From Carnegiea gigantea (taxonomy: Eukaryota; Streptophyta; Magnoliopsida; Caryophyllales; Cactaceae): DNA of 64,000 nucleotides. Below the pieces are notes generated by a model. It was not told the origin of the DNA. It searched no databases and saw only the letters and a list, made by a program, of their open reading frames with translations. Each line of letters begins with the position of its first letter. Position 1 is the stretch's first letter. Both the position numbers and the translations under genes were made by a program. Below are positions 37,031 through 48,857 of this stretch, piece after piece. The DNA is taken from assembly GCA_029747015.1 (NCBI GenBank), contig JAKOGI010000111.1, positions 62,001 to 126,000 on the forward strand. The letters are read 5' to 3'.

Positions 37031-40000
37031 AACTTCTACGGTTTTTTAGTCATGCTTGTAATCGCCCACTTAGGGCTTGCTTTGTTTCCAGCATTTGTTC
37101 TCTCTTTTGTTGAGTTATTGTAACCGTCAATTTCAAATTAATTTTGGGAATGCTTTTCCAGGTTTCTGATTATATATAAGAATCCCTGGTGGAGTTATTG
37201 TCTCTCTTGTTGAGTTATTGTTCGTTACAAATTTCAAGCTTATTTCTTGCGGCTTTGGAGTTCCACATGAAGGAAAAATGGGTTTCAATGCAAAATGTGC
37301 AAAAATATAGTCCTTCTCAGGGTATATTTTCATTTGTTAACTTTAACGAGATTCATTTAATGCGCAGTATGGAAATGAAGATGGGTTCTACAAATGCAAG
37401 TCGATATATATTATTATTAGAACTTATATTTATTTCCACAACATATATTAAGGCTCCGTTATTTTCTCTTAGCATATAACTTCTTATAGCTATTTACATC
37501 TCCTTACATCTTAAAAATTTTTAAATCTCCTTCTATATTTTTTATAACATTCAATTTATCAGCTATTTTATTTTCGTATTTATATAGAAATGCATATTTT
37601 TTATATACTATCAATATGAAAAATTTTACAGCTTTTTTATGAATATAATATTTGTATAAACATAAAAACACAGTTTAACGATGTGAGTTAATGGTTAAGT
37701 TTTAACATAAAGCATATATATGCTATTATAGAGAAAATAAGTCAACCTGTTCTAAAATTGTAATACAAAATCACATTTATGTTTGAGTTTCGACGTGAAT
37801 CATGCATAAAAATAGTCGCACGGTAGGTAACGAAAGTATTTCAATTATTTCACCCATAAACTTATTCATGACAACTTGATTGTTATCATCGTACAATTGA
37901 ACATTAGATTGACTTGCTATAGGGAGGTGAAACTAATGTTAATACCCCCCAAAAAAAAATTCACTTCAAGTGCAGAATATACTTAGTTCTACATATTTGT
38001 CGGCTTGAGTTTATCTTATTGATAAATAATTCACTAGTTTAAAGGTTTATTTTCATTAATTATATTATTTCAATATTATTTTTTATTATCCAAAACGATA
38101 ATTATAAAAAAATAATTTTTCTTCTTGTAATGTTAAATATAATTTGTTTAGTTATGTTATAAAATTTATTTCATAAATATCAGTTATACATGTGATTTAT
38201 TTTTATGAAATAATTTTTTTCATAATTCATACATTAAAGACCAATAATTTTACATACGCATCTAAAAATTATATTATACGACTTTTTAATAATTCAACTC
38301 CTTACATATATTCTTATAACTTCTTACAGTTATAGTTCTTTATAGCTCATGACATCTTTTTACAACTTCTTACATTTTCTTATACATCCTCATATTTTCT
38401 TGCGGCTTACAGCTGCATTTTAACACGAAAAAGAACATGCTCACAATATTACAGCTCCTTACATTGCCATTTATTGATGACCCCCCTAATGTAATCCGAA
38501 GGTGGTTTTGGAAGATGAGACAACATATTTACAATATTGGGTCTCTTTTCCGAGCAACTCTAGTATTTGTGCTCCCCCCCCCCCCCCCAAAAAAAAAAAA
38601 AAAAAACTTGTCCTAATTTACCTTTTGAGGTCAAACTTGGACGTCCAATTTTTTCACAAAATGTGTCAATTGACAATGCCAAACCGCTATCATAGAAATG
38701 AATTTGACAGGTCAGGGGGAGAAGGAGAATGTCAGCGAACCTACTTCACTGGAGGCGTATGCAGGGGAATCTAACAAGGTATTGACAGGTCATGGGGAAG
38801 AGGTTAACGTTAACTAAAGCCGAAGCTTCACAGGACATTTACAAAAAACCCAATCAACAGCAGAAGTTTTCATAACATTCATTACCCAAAAAGTAGTTGG
38901 TTAAAAATCTCAGAGGCCCAACTATCGCTGAAGCCATTAGAAGAGCTTGAGCAGCATGATAACAATCATACTTTAAAACCCGAAAGACTCGACTTTTTTT
39001 TTTTTTTTTTTTTTGGGGGGCAATGTTTGTCTTTTGTTATTTCTTTACTGATAAGACTACCAAGACTCCTGTGCGCCTTCCCTCTTTTTTTTTGGGGGGG
39101 GGGGGGGGAGATGTTCTCCCTTGTGTTAATTACATTCTGTACAAAATGAATTGAATGCCAGAATTTCAGCCGAACGAATCGAACAAAGAGCGCGAAAGCA
39201 GCCCGGCATGTCATGTGATGTGGAATGCTGATTTTCCTTATCACAAGGTTGTTTGAATCCAAGTCAGGAGACTCTGCTATTCTTCATAGATAAGCAAATT
39301 AATACCTAAAATCCAGAAAACACCCAGAATTAAACTGTGCCATTGTGATAGTACTCAACGACAGCCATGACATATATGACAATCAATAATGGCAAAATTT
39401 GAGCAAATTAAAGTGATTTGCTATCCTGAGTTCTGATAGCTGAAACAGGCTCTCTTCTCAGCAAATTTTGACCAGCCCAACCCAAACGATCCAATTGACC
39501 CCCCCCCCAAAAAAACGCGCCAAAACAAAAGAAACGAAAATCGCAATCCAGTATCTGTGATCAAACTGACACTGTTCCATCATGACCCAAAATGATTGGA
39601 AGTGCATTCCAATCACACGAACAGGAGTCCCACTATTTGACTTCAGCCACCATTTACCTCGTACATTTCAAAAATGACAAGGAAAATAAATAAAGAGGAA
39701 AAATAATCAATACCCATAACCCATAGCGTGGAGACAGTATCCATGGAAGATGGGATGGTAGAATGACCTCAAGCATTCTCAGACCTAGGAAACTAATTTC
39801 TGGATAAACCCAACATCTAATGCCACACTAATACATGAATAGAGCACGTAACCATGACAGAGCCAAAGCAACTTAGCTGTGGAGTAGTAATAGTACAGTA
39901 TTCACAAGAAGTAAAGGACATTATTGACTTCCTAATTCTGAGATTACTTGTCTCACAAAGTCGATCTGTATTGTGCAGGAAATTTTGAAATCCCGAAATT

Positions 40001-40505
40001 CCTGACATGTGGAGTAGAATAAATCAATAGTTCATATTCATATCCATAAAACACCACCCAATACTGCCCCAGAAGGGCTCATAGCAGTTTAGATGTAAAC
40101 AAACTTATCTCTAACATAGCTGTCAAACAGGCAACATTCATGTTAATTAAAGCCTACATCATGATTGTATAATATCAAAGATGCAAAATCTCAACCAAAG
40201 CTAGCCACAATGGTTAATCACTTATCATGGCCATTTGCAGACAGTCAAACCCCACATCCTAGGATAGAATCCTGAGGTGGACCAATTTTCCCTTCAGGGA
40301 AATATGTGCGTGGAGAACAAGCCCTATTGAGCTTGTTAACTATGGGTCAGGCCTCTGTCACGTGTGGTTGTTGGGTTTGTATGTCCCCCCTCCTTGGGCC
40401 TGCAACAACACTGTCTGATTAGATGGCCCTGTACTCTGCCTAAGTAAGGAGACCTGCTTACTGATATCAAAAAAGGGCAAATTCTCATCGCACTGACCTT
40501 GTGTC
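37031..40505. other. Intergenic region between convergent genes
   Basis: It holds the 3' end of the PRCC-like gene, the AT-rich element at 37451-38458, compound homopolymer tracts at about 38574-38606, 38995-39020 and 39087-39109, and, nearest the right end, the probable 3' UTR of the PDAT-like gene on the minus strand. No further gene was recognised. Confidence 0.55.
37451..38458 (-). mobile_element. 1-kb AT-rich non-autonomous DNA element, copy 1 (TSD TTA)
   Basis: The segment matches 43690-44708 in reverse orientation over its whole length, including the core TCGTACAATTGAACATTAGA. It is bounded by TTA at 37448-37450 and 38459-38461. The ends, AGGCTCCGTTATTTTC and the reverse complement GGAGCTGTAATATTGTG, are loosely inverted. 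Both subterminal zones carry 10-bp-spaced repeats of the type TGTAAGRAGW (plus-strand CTTCTTACA) in the same direction. No coding region is present. A TTA duplication would fit PIF/Harbinger-type MITEs, but the TIR match is poor. It lies between the two genes. Confidence 0.55.
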
Positions 40506-40989
40506 CTAAAGCTTCAAGTTAATCCTCTCAGACCACTTAAAGATGTCAGAGTATACCCGGTCTCCTCCCAAGTCCTCTCCTGTGGCACCTGCTGCTACCC
40601 TAATTATGTCCTCGATCAAGGCGAAATTCCCCATTATGTCCACATGAGCACCACTCTGGGTGCCCCTACCCTCCAGTAGATTAGCTGGTGGTGCATGGTC
40701 ATACTCCCTTATGTATGTCCGAACACCTGAGGGATTGAATCTGGTTTTCCCCCTCCAACCCTTTGCAAACATGTAACCAGTGCTTATAACTGGAACTGTT
40801 TCATCACCATTGACATTGTAAACTCCAGATGCCAGGCAGGAGTTTTCAGTTGCATCTTCTGCTAATGTATCAATCTGAAAGGGGATGTAGCAGTCTGCAC
40901 CAGGACTCAGCTTGTAAACATAAGCTCTTTCTGTTGGGATTCCAACCCCATACAGAGAGAAGATTTCCATTTCTGGAGCATTTGGCAAT
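40506..40989 (-). CDS. PDAT1: PDAT1-like exon 6
   Basis: Encodes residues 509-669 and the TAG stop. It carries LPNAPEMEIFSLYGVGIPTE, the acid residue in VNGDETVPV and the catalytic His in QSGAHVDIMG. The protein ends SERINLKL, matching the family end. Confidence 0.95.
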
Positions 40990-43900
40990 CTGAATAAATC
41001 GCAAACAGGAAAAGTCAATCAGATTACACACATGTGAACAGACGAACCAGATCTGTCAACCTCAATGCACCCCCCCCCCCCGGGGGGCAAAAAAAGAGAG
41101 AAAAAAAAGGGAAAAGCAACATAACTTACAACCCAACCAGTGTTGGACGCAACAGAAATTAGAACTGTACTAAGCAGCACATAGAAGTACAATTTTGACC
41201 GGTGGCAAATGCAGAAAATTTTAGTACAATGGTATAGCACTTTGAGCCAGAAGTTTGACAGCAATCATTAATTTTTAAGGTTGCCCACTGAAAATTTTGA
41301 GGATTTTCAGAATTCAGATAATTTTTCAGTTGCCTGTGACACCATTGCCAAAACCTTTCATCTGCACCGGATTTGACAACATTGCTTTGGCAATATACAA
41401 CTGCCAATATTTCTTTAGCACTCCTCACAACTTCATATTGTCTACAAAAATTCAGGGCTTACTATAGTGAGGTTTTCAAGACTTCTACTAGAATAAACTA
41501 CTTAAGAACTACAATGCACTTAGCCAACATAAAAGTAAGGGTAAGAACTTGATCATTAAATATGGCTAGCAATAACATTCATGATGAGATGACAAGACAA
41601 GAATGACCCACCTGGTTTCCAACGGATTTGACCAGTATTTATAATGGTTGTATTTTGGGTCATCCAAATCATCAGCAATCCCATGTGAAAAATGAGCATC
41701 ACCACGTTGCATCATCTTTGGTGCCACATAGTGAAGTAGGTCCAATATTGAGTCAGCTGTATAGATCTTGTGATCTGCAACGGCTTTAATACCTGGAATG
41801 CCCATGTCATGGTATTCTGTCCATACATCTTGGCAGGTTGAGTTAGGAATACTGTTGCCCTTAGGTGCGTCCTGTAAAACACAGAAAATAAGATGCACTA
41901 TAAAAGCAATGCATGCACAAACAGCTTTGTATTGCTCATAGAGGGGTAACACTGTCCTCAGCACAAGACTCACAGGAGGGATGGGAAGAAACAAGGACTA
42001 GCAGCAAATGGATTTTCATGAGTTACGGCATGCAAGTTTTCTTGAGTTTCTTTTAGATTTCACACTTTTAAGTGGAGAACTGCATAACATCATCCAGACA
42101 CTTTGAGACTCAACCAGCCTCCAGTGTCATAGACTGCTATCTCTTTTCTTAGTCCCTCGCTTTCATGACATCAAAGAGTTTTGGCATCATCATGCACTTT
42201 TGCAAACATGTGTTATCAAAAGAGATCTAGCCAAGTTACAAGAATAGAATGTAGTCAGAATATTGAACAAAAGATCAGCTAGCCTGTCTCAATTACCATA
42301 TTCCATTTAATTTTCATACTCATACCACAGTGACCCCACAACAGACATTAATATTAGAGCCATTCAAGAACCTTGAGTTACATGAGCACCTAAAAGTGCA
42401 ATTGCTGAGCAGGTCATTCACCAATCATCACAATGATCACTTTATCGCAAGTTGCTATAACTGGAAACACTAAACAAGACCATGCTGTCACCAACTTCTC
42501 CATCACAGAACTCCAGAAAATACAAAACCACAATATCCTCTTCATCTCTCTTTAAACTCCATCAGCCTGTCTAAACTACCACATGTCACTATCAGCAGTG
42601 TCCACATTATTCAGGCCATGATCCATGGCAAGCTCTGAGTCACCTCCTTACACTCAACATCAGCATCCACACCTCAACCCAGTGTCCAGAAATCTCATTA
42701 AAACCACCGATAAACATAATCAACATAGATCACAGATACTACAACTAGACATTTTGACATTGGCTCCCACACCAACCCTAAAAACGCCCTTCGCACTAAA
42801 CAGATAGGTCGAAAATGATATAATAAAGCCACTACCGCCTTCCCCCCCCCCCCCAAATCACAGTCACCTACAACCACATAGAAATGTCATCTTAGGCATC
42901 TCCCAATATTCAATTTTCTTCATTTTCATGAAAGATTGCACACTTAGGCTGAAGAAAATATCCCAGAAATGAAACATATAAATGTGAATAATGCACAAGC
43001 AGACTTATGCTATCAAGATTAGTGAGAAACTATCATTCATGAAAGCCTATAGAGCATATTATGCATTGCCAAAGCAAGAAAACACTGTTTCCATTGCAAT
43101 TTTGTAAAACGAAGAACCCAAAAAGGAAAAAATTGGAAACATTACCTTGAAATCCAATATCTCAATCTTGGATGAATGAGCCTCAGCCGCGTCTTTCCCA
43201 AAAGATACGAGTCTTCCATAGTGCACGCCTTTTGCTGACAGTAGTGAACCTTCAGTCACATTCTGGGCAGCAGCATGGGTATCATTACTTTTCTCCTTCT
43301 TCGACTCACAGTTGTAGCCATCTTCAGGTGACCAATCAAGGTTACCCCAGATTGTGTCTCCACCTTTTGGTATCATTGACATAGTTGTATCCCACGTTCG
43401 AACCATCTTCATTAAATGCTGCAAAGTTTGAAAACCAAATACATCCTTATCCAAAACAGATGGCGCAACTGACCTGCAAGAGAATAGGTTAATTATCACA
43501 ACGAAAACACCAACGTCTTATATGGAGAAAATAAATTATTTCCCTGAGCTGATGGCATGCATGTTTCATAGATTCCATCAAATTTAGGCTCATATTTTAT
43601 ACAGAAATATCTTGTAGTGTGGTGTTTTTGCACCAAAAATGAATGTAAGTAAAAGAGTAATGATAAACAACAGAATGAAAAACAAGGATTCAGAGCCTAT
43701 TCTTTTTTGCGATAAGATGCAGGTGTAAGAAAATGTAAGGAGTTGTAAAAAGATATAAGAAGATGTACGGAGTTGCAAGAAGGTGTAAGGATAGATGTAA
43801 GGAGTTATTGAATTATTAAAAAGTTGTCTAATATAATTTTTAGATATATATGTATAATTGTTGGTCTTTAATGCATGAATTATGAAAAAAATTATTTCAT

Positions 43901-46900
43901 GAAAATAAATTACATGTATCACTAATATTTATGAAATAAATTTTATAACATCATTAAACAAATTATATTTAACTTACAAAAAAAAATTATTTTTCTGCAA
44001 TTATTGTCTTGGATAATAAAAACTAATATTGAAATGACATAATTAATGAAAATAAACCTTTAAATAAGTCAATTAAATGTCAATAAGATAAATTTGAGGT
44101 GATTTTTTGGTATTAACATTAGTTATACCTCCCTATAAGCAAATTTTTAAAAAATAAACAATTTTTCTCAACAAAATTGAATAAAACCCAAAAAATGAAA
44201 TCCTATTTGAATTAAACATTTTGAAATTAAATTCAATCTAATATTCAATTGTACGATGATAGCAACCAAATTGTCACAGATAAACTTATGGATGAAATAG
44301 CTGAAATGCTTTCGTCACCTGCGGTTTAACTATTTCAGACTCAAACATAAATGCGATTTTTGTATTACAACTTTAAAACAAGTTGATTTATTTTCTCTAT
44401 AATGGTATATATGCTTCATGTCGAAACTCAAATATTAATTCACATCGTTAAATTCTGTTTTATACAAATATTATATTCATAAAAAAGTTGTAAGATTTTT
44501 CATATTGGTAGTATCTAAAAAATATATACATATTTCTATATAAATATGAGAATAAAATAGATGACAAGTTGAATGTTACAAAATATATATAAGGATATTT
44601 AAGAAAATTTAAGAAGAAGTAAGGAGATGTAAGAAGATGTAAGAAGTTATAAGGAGTTGTAAACTGTAAGTTAAATCTTCCCAATCGCATAAAAGAATAG
44701 GGCCCCAAAGAAGTTATGTGTGCAGTCTAACCACAAAACTAAGACATGATCTCAGAACATGCTACAGGCTGCTCCTTAAGGTGTGAGCCCAATATAGATG
44801 AATTCATCATGGTTTATTGAAAATGATCTTCCTGAGAAATTTTGCATTGTTGAAAGACCAAAGAGAACGGGGTCGGGGAGATTAATTTTGTTAGACAATT
44901 AAAAAGCAAATTGGTTGCATAGACATGGAGAAAAGCAGAGCTAGTTCAAAAGGAAGACCTTGCAACAGCAACATCCCTGGATTCGGCAGAAAGAAGTCCA
45001 GCAATAGCTTTTGGAGCACCTAGAAAGGGTCCACCAATGTTCATAACTGCTTTGATATGTTTGGCACACCAGTCAGAACCACCGCCGCCACCAATTGGAG
45101 CTGGTGCTTCAACCCATTTCATGAAGTGTAGGAAGTACAGAGCTCCCATAGAATGTGGAATGACAACCACCTTATTCCCACCATTTGTAGCAACCAGAAG
45201 TTCTATATTGCTTTTAATCCTACTAAGAGATTTGTCCCTCACCTGTTGATTTGCAATAGAAATAAAAACTTACACAGAAAAGTGAGAAATAAAAATGTCA
45301 CACAAACACATAGCTTCAATAACTAAGACAATGTGCAGGAGCAAATAAGCAGCGCAGTTGATGAGGACAAACAGGACCAGGCATCAGTTGATCTCTTGTA
45401 GCAAAGAGTTACCAGGAACATGTGTCTTTACATCTCACTAGCTCCGAGTTATAAAATATTGAATCAAGATCCAACCCCTCCTTAGCTACTCAACCAAAAT
45501 ATTACTTCATAAAATTGAGGAAAACATGTCTGTTCAATAATTTATTTGTTAATAGAAGACAACAGAAGGAGAAACCCACAAAGTCAAGTGGTAAGACGGA
45601 AAACCATCGCCAATTAACCTCATTTAACTACAAAAGCTCAATTTAGTACATAAGCACGCTAGATTGTATGAGCAAATTGAAGAGTCAAAACAACTTCACT
45701 TCTCATATGCTAAAAGAACTTTCTCAAGCTACGATAAATCTTCATGCACCACACATTGACAAATCACCATGATATCGGTTTGCTTTGATTTAAATTTTTG
45801 TATCTTTTTCTTTTTTCTTTTTGAAAATGTTAGAAACCATGCCAAAAACTTAAGTTTCAGGATTGTGGAAGTAACAATCTTGCGGCGGTGGTATCTCCCT
45901 AATCCATTATGGTCGAAGCGTAACAAGTACTTGTACAAACAATGGTCTCGTATAGAACTTGTCATTCAATATGCATTTATTTGGCATCTTTTTCAACATT
46001 CTTTGGTTTAGTCCTAAACTCCTGCAAGATTTAGTTGATCCATAATTTTAAAAATCTCAATATATTGCTTCTTGTTTTCACCCCATTCTGAATGTACTGC
46101 ATTTACTCACTTAGCTGCCATTGTACATTATCCTATTCCAGCAAAATTTTGAAATAACCCTTTCCTGATTCCTCCATCCACCATTTCAAGGCGATTTCTT
46201 AAATTTTACTTGTAAGTGAGAAATTAGCAGTTGATGGGTAATAATATCAGATTCTATGTTTGGATTGAGATTAATCAACCCAAAACCCAGTGTCGGTGCT
46301 CGGTAATTTACATCTAATGATTAACCATGTATCTAAGAAACGTAAGACCCAAAGGGCTTGGGTCTGATTGGCTCTTCTGGTTGAAACACCCATTGTACAC
46401 CTTTAGCCATAGAAGAAACGGATAATTAGAAACATACCTCAGTATTCTGGAATGAGATTCTCCAATCATATGCAGCCATATACATTGACTTCTCCTCATA
46501 TCCTATTCGAGCCAAGTTAGCGATTAAAACTGCCCATACAAAATAACCCGGTGCAAAATAATCAGCTGCCACAAGACCAGAGACAGGTCTGACCCTTATG
46601 CCAGATGGGTCTAATCCGGTCTCATTATCCAAAGACATGTGCTCAACCCAGCAAAGGGGTCTGAAAAAATTTCAGACACACAAAAAATAAATAGAACAGC
46701 AAAAAGGCATAAATATTTATCCTATATAGCAATATAAAGCACAACATTTGTGTCAGAAAAGAATTTACTGCTACTCAGACTCTTCAATTCAACTGTCAGA
46801 ACAAATAACTATATTAGATGCTTATAATGCAGTCACAGTAACATGGATTTCTTGCAGTGCAAAAACCCCAGGAATTTGTTTAAACTTCCAAAAGATGTGA

Positions 46901-48857
46901 CTGAATACATAACAATTTATAGGAAAAAGCAAAACCTGATTTCGGGTGTACACCGTAATTTTTCTGCAGGGGAGCTATTGACATGCATGAATCTCCGAAG
47001 CTACTCTTGGGTGCTTGGATGTGCCTTAGCAAAGGGACCAAAACACAATCTATATGACCTGAATATCTGCACACACATCCTTGTGGCCAGTCTGCTCAAT
47101 CAGACATGCCCGGCTTAGGCTAAGTTCTACAGTTCCATTTCGGCTTTCTCTATGATTTCGATAAATAAAACCATTTATTCACCGTCATTATCTGTTTTGC
47201 AAGGCAAGGATGGAGAGAACCAAGGAACTGCACACAGAGTCTCTCTCAATTAATTAATGTATGGTCAAACCCCTTGCTACTTTGCCATACAGAAATATCG
47301 CAGTTAACTACTCTTCACACTCATAAAGGTATCGAACAGCCCTTTCCTGAACAATACTGCATGCTTATCCATGCCAAAGTATCAAGCACCCAACAAGCAT
47401 ACTTTTGGTGAAATACAGAGTTTGCTTAATATAGTTACAAGGAGATATTCTGGGAAGTTATAGTCTATCTCAAATGACTTGAATACTTTAGCGTTCCGCT
47501 TGGGATGACAAAAAACACATTCAGAGCCAAATGCAACTTCCTAAAAATAGGAAGAAGGGGGGGGGGGGGCCTATGTTTACTTTTCCTGAATCAAAAAATA
47601 CTGCACGCACCATAAGCTGGTCCAACATTGTATCATGACACATGCTTGTGAGAATGAGATACTCTTAACCCTTACGTATCGCATTCCATTTGCTGCACCA
47701 CATATAGGAACAGTGTATGGCGGACCAATAGCTGAAATCCCTGTTAATATTTTTGATTTAATGACTTTCAATATTTCCATACCACATCTCACATTCCACA
47801 TGGATCCCGATCTTGATAATTATGGTTTGTATCATAAGCACTATCATCATTGATCTAGGGCAATAATACTAAACAACAACGTACAGGGTAAGCCACCTTC
47901 CAGCAAATAGCCTACAGGTAACCTCCCCAAAAGCCATGTACTACTAGGCAGAGTACACAAACCAATGTCCACTATCTTCTTCCATTAACATAATCCTTCT
48001 TTAACCTCAAGCATCATCACCAACTACTGCCAAATCAAAAATATTGCTCAAGAACCAACACAACTAAAAACTTAGGCTAATGGTTGAAGGCCTAGGGCTA
48101 AGTTTTTTTAAAATTCTCTAACATGTCCCTCACACAAATGACTTTTGGACTTGAAGCGTGTGTATTACAAAGGCTCTCTCTTACCTTGTGCAATATTAGA
48201 TATAGGGGTTGCCGAGATTGGAACCTAAGATCTCTTGCTTAAACCATGTACAGGAACCAACTCAACAAGAAGCTTAAGCTGATAATTGAAGGCCTAGAAA
48301 TAGGTTTTACCCTCTAACAAATATCATTTCTAAAACAAAATACACCCAACACATTGACTGATAGAGGCACATTAAATGAAGAAAAGCTACCCAAGTAACA
48401 AAATTAAACAATGAACCAGCTTATACCTCTTATACAATTCCCCAAATGTGCCACCCCACAGGCGTTTTCTGAACAACTCTTCAGCACATTGATGGCCTTC
48501 CCAGAGCTCAAGTCCGCCAGTAACAATACCCGGGACGAAGACCACAGGGTGCTTGACGCTCAAACCCTCTTTCTGCAACTTAACCCCAGGTGGGTCTGGC
48601 AATGGTCCGGTGATCTTCTCAGTAACATACTGAGGAAGTGAAGGCATGCAATTGTACAAAAACAGCAAGAACCACCAACTACAACAAATGGCACCCACGA
48701 ACCAACAACAACTATCTACGCATGACCATTCCTTCTTTCGTTGAACTCTCTGTCTCCTCCTTTCTTCCTTTTCTCTCTCTCTAACCTCTTTTCCAAGTGA
48801 ATCGTCGTTGCCAGAGGGTTCTGCGGCTTCCGGCTTTCTTCGCCGCCGTAGCATCAT
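40506..48857 (-). CDS. PDAT1: Phospholipid:diacylglycerol acyltransferase, PDAT1-like, six exons
   Basis: Join of 48857-48427, 46660-46438, 45242-44959, 43473-43146, 41871-41612 and 40989-40506 on the minus strand gives 2010 nt and 669 aa, almost the length of Arabidopsis PDAT1. The enzyme moves the sn-2 acyl group of a phospholipid to diacylglycerol, making triacylglycerol and a lysophospholipid at the ER. A basic cytosolic head (1-43) precedes one membrane segment (about 47-68) and a lumenal LCAT-type alpha/beta hydrolase domain. Key parts are the oxyanion-loop region VVFVPGIVTGG (105-115), nucleophile Ser249 in PHSMG, Asp571 in NGDETVPV and His624 in SGAHVDIMG. All five introns are GT-AG and every junction keeps frame. 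Two ATGs stand in tandem at 48857 and 48854; either may start. No stop or frameshift was found, so it should be functional. Confidence 0.95.
41612..41871 (-). CDS. PDAT1: PDAT1-like exon 5
   Basis: Encodes residues 423-509: CQDVWTEYHDMGIPGIKAV, LLHYVAPKMMQRGDAHFSHG, YWSNPLET. The acceptor is TTTACAG|GAC and the donor ACCAG|GTGGGT; the last codon is split after two bases. Confidence 0.93.
43146..43473 (-). CDS. PDAT1: PDAT1-like exon 4
   Basis: Encodes residues 313-422, including LQHLMKMVRTWDTTMSMIPK, GGDTIWGNLDWSPEDG and a less conserved Ser/Lys/Glu-rich loop, to ILDFK. The acceptor is CTTGCAG|GTC and the donor TTCAAG|GTAAT; it ends in phase 0. Confidence 0.93.
43724..43805 (+). repeat. Left decamer array, TGTAAGRAGW type
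   Basis: Successive units TGTAAGAAAA, TGTAAGGAGT, TGTAAAAAGA, TATAAGAAGA, TGTACGGAGT and TGCAAGAAGG each measure exactly 10 bases. They are followed by one unit of 12 and a final TGTAAGGAGT. Confidence 0.8.
44598..44670 (+). repeat. Right decamer array, same direction as the left array
   Basis: Units TTTAAGAAAA, TTTAAGAAGA, AGTAAGGAGA, TGTAAGAAGA, TGTAAGAAGT and TATAAGGAGT each measure 10 bases, followed by TGTAAACTGTAAG. Confidence 0.8.
44959..45242 (-). CDS. PDAT1: PDAT1-like exon 3
   Basis: Encodes residues 219-313 with the nucleophile elbow VVVIPHSMGALYFLHF and the Gly-rich loop GGGGGSDWCAK. The acceptor is CAACAG|GTGAGG and the donor GCAAG|GTCTTC; the last codon is split after two bases. 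Confidence 0.93.
46438..46660 (-). CDS. PDAT1: PDAT1-like exon 2
   Basis: Encodes residues 144-218, PLCWVEHMSLDNETGLDPSG through AAYDWRISFQNTE. The acceptor is TTTTCAG|AC and the donor ACTGAG|GTATGT; it ends in phase 0. Confidence 0.93.
48045..48319 (-). mobile_element. TRIM/SMART-type miniature LTR element in PDAT intron 1, TSD AATAT
   Basis: Two direct repeats, 48045-48123 (79 bp) and 48247-48319 (73 bp), both start TG and end CA and enclose 123 bp. AATAT stands on both sides (48040-48044 and 48320-48324). Read on the minus strand the 5' LTR is followed by TGGTTTAAGC, which looks like the initiator-Met primer site TGGTATCAGAGC with an internal deletion, then GAGATCTTAGGTTCCAATCTC. Total length and layout fit the smallest known plant LTR elements (TRIM, SMART). 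It has no coding capacity and would need proteins from other elements. Confidence 0.85.
48427..48857 (-). CDS. PDAT1: PDAT1-like exon 1
   Basis: Encodes residues 1-144: the Arg/Glu/Lys-rich head, the Trp/Cys-rich membrane segment SCCWFVGAICCSWWFLLFLY and the start of the catalytic domain to GGTFGELYKR. The donor is AAGAG|GTATAA; the last codon is split after two bases. Confidence 0.93.

Larger units (their letters stand above)
43690..44708 (+). mobile_element. 1-kb AT-rich non-autonomous DNA element, copy 2, in PDAT intron 3
   Basis: It is homologous in inverse orientation to 37451-38458. The ends form an imperfect inverted repeat: GAGCCTATTCTTTTTTGCGA at the left and the reverse complement GGGCCCTATTCTTTTATGCG at the right. 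Left (43724-43805) and right (44598-44670) arrays of about eight and seven 10-bp units of the type TGTAAGRAGW run in the same direction. No clean target duplication was found. There is no coding sequence; an AT-rich frame at 43590-43922 is a composition effect. Confidence 0.6.

Noticed and set aside
43724..44670. Decamer arrays considered as CRISPR or satellite
   Set aside because: Units of 10 bases without spacers, at both ends of a repeated element in a plant genome; not CRISPR, and too short for a satellite.
45037..45249. Plus-strand frame over PDAT exon 3
   Set aside because: Antisense shadow of a conserved coding exon.
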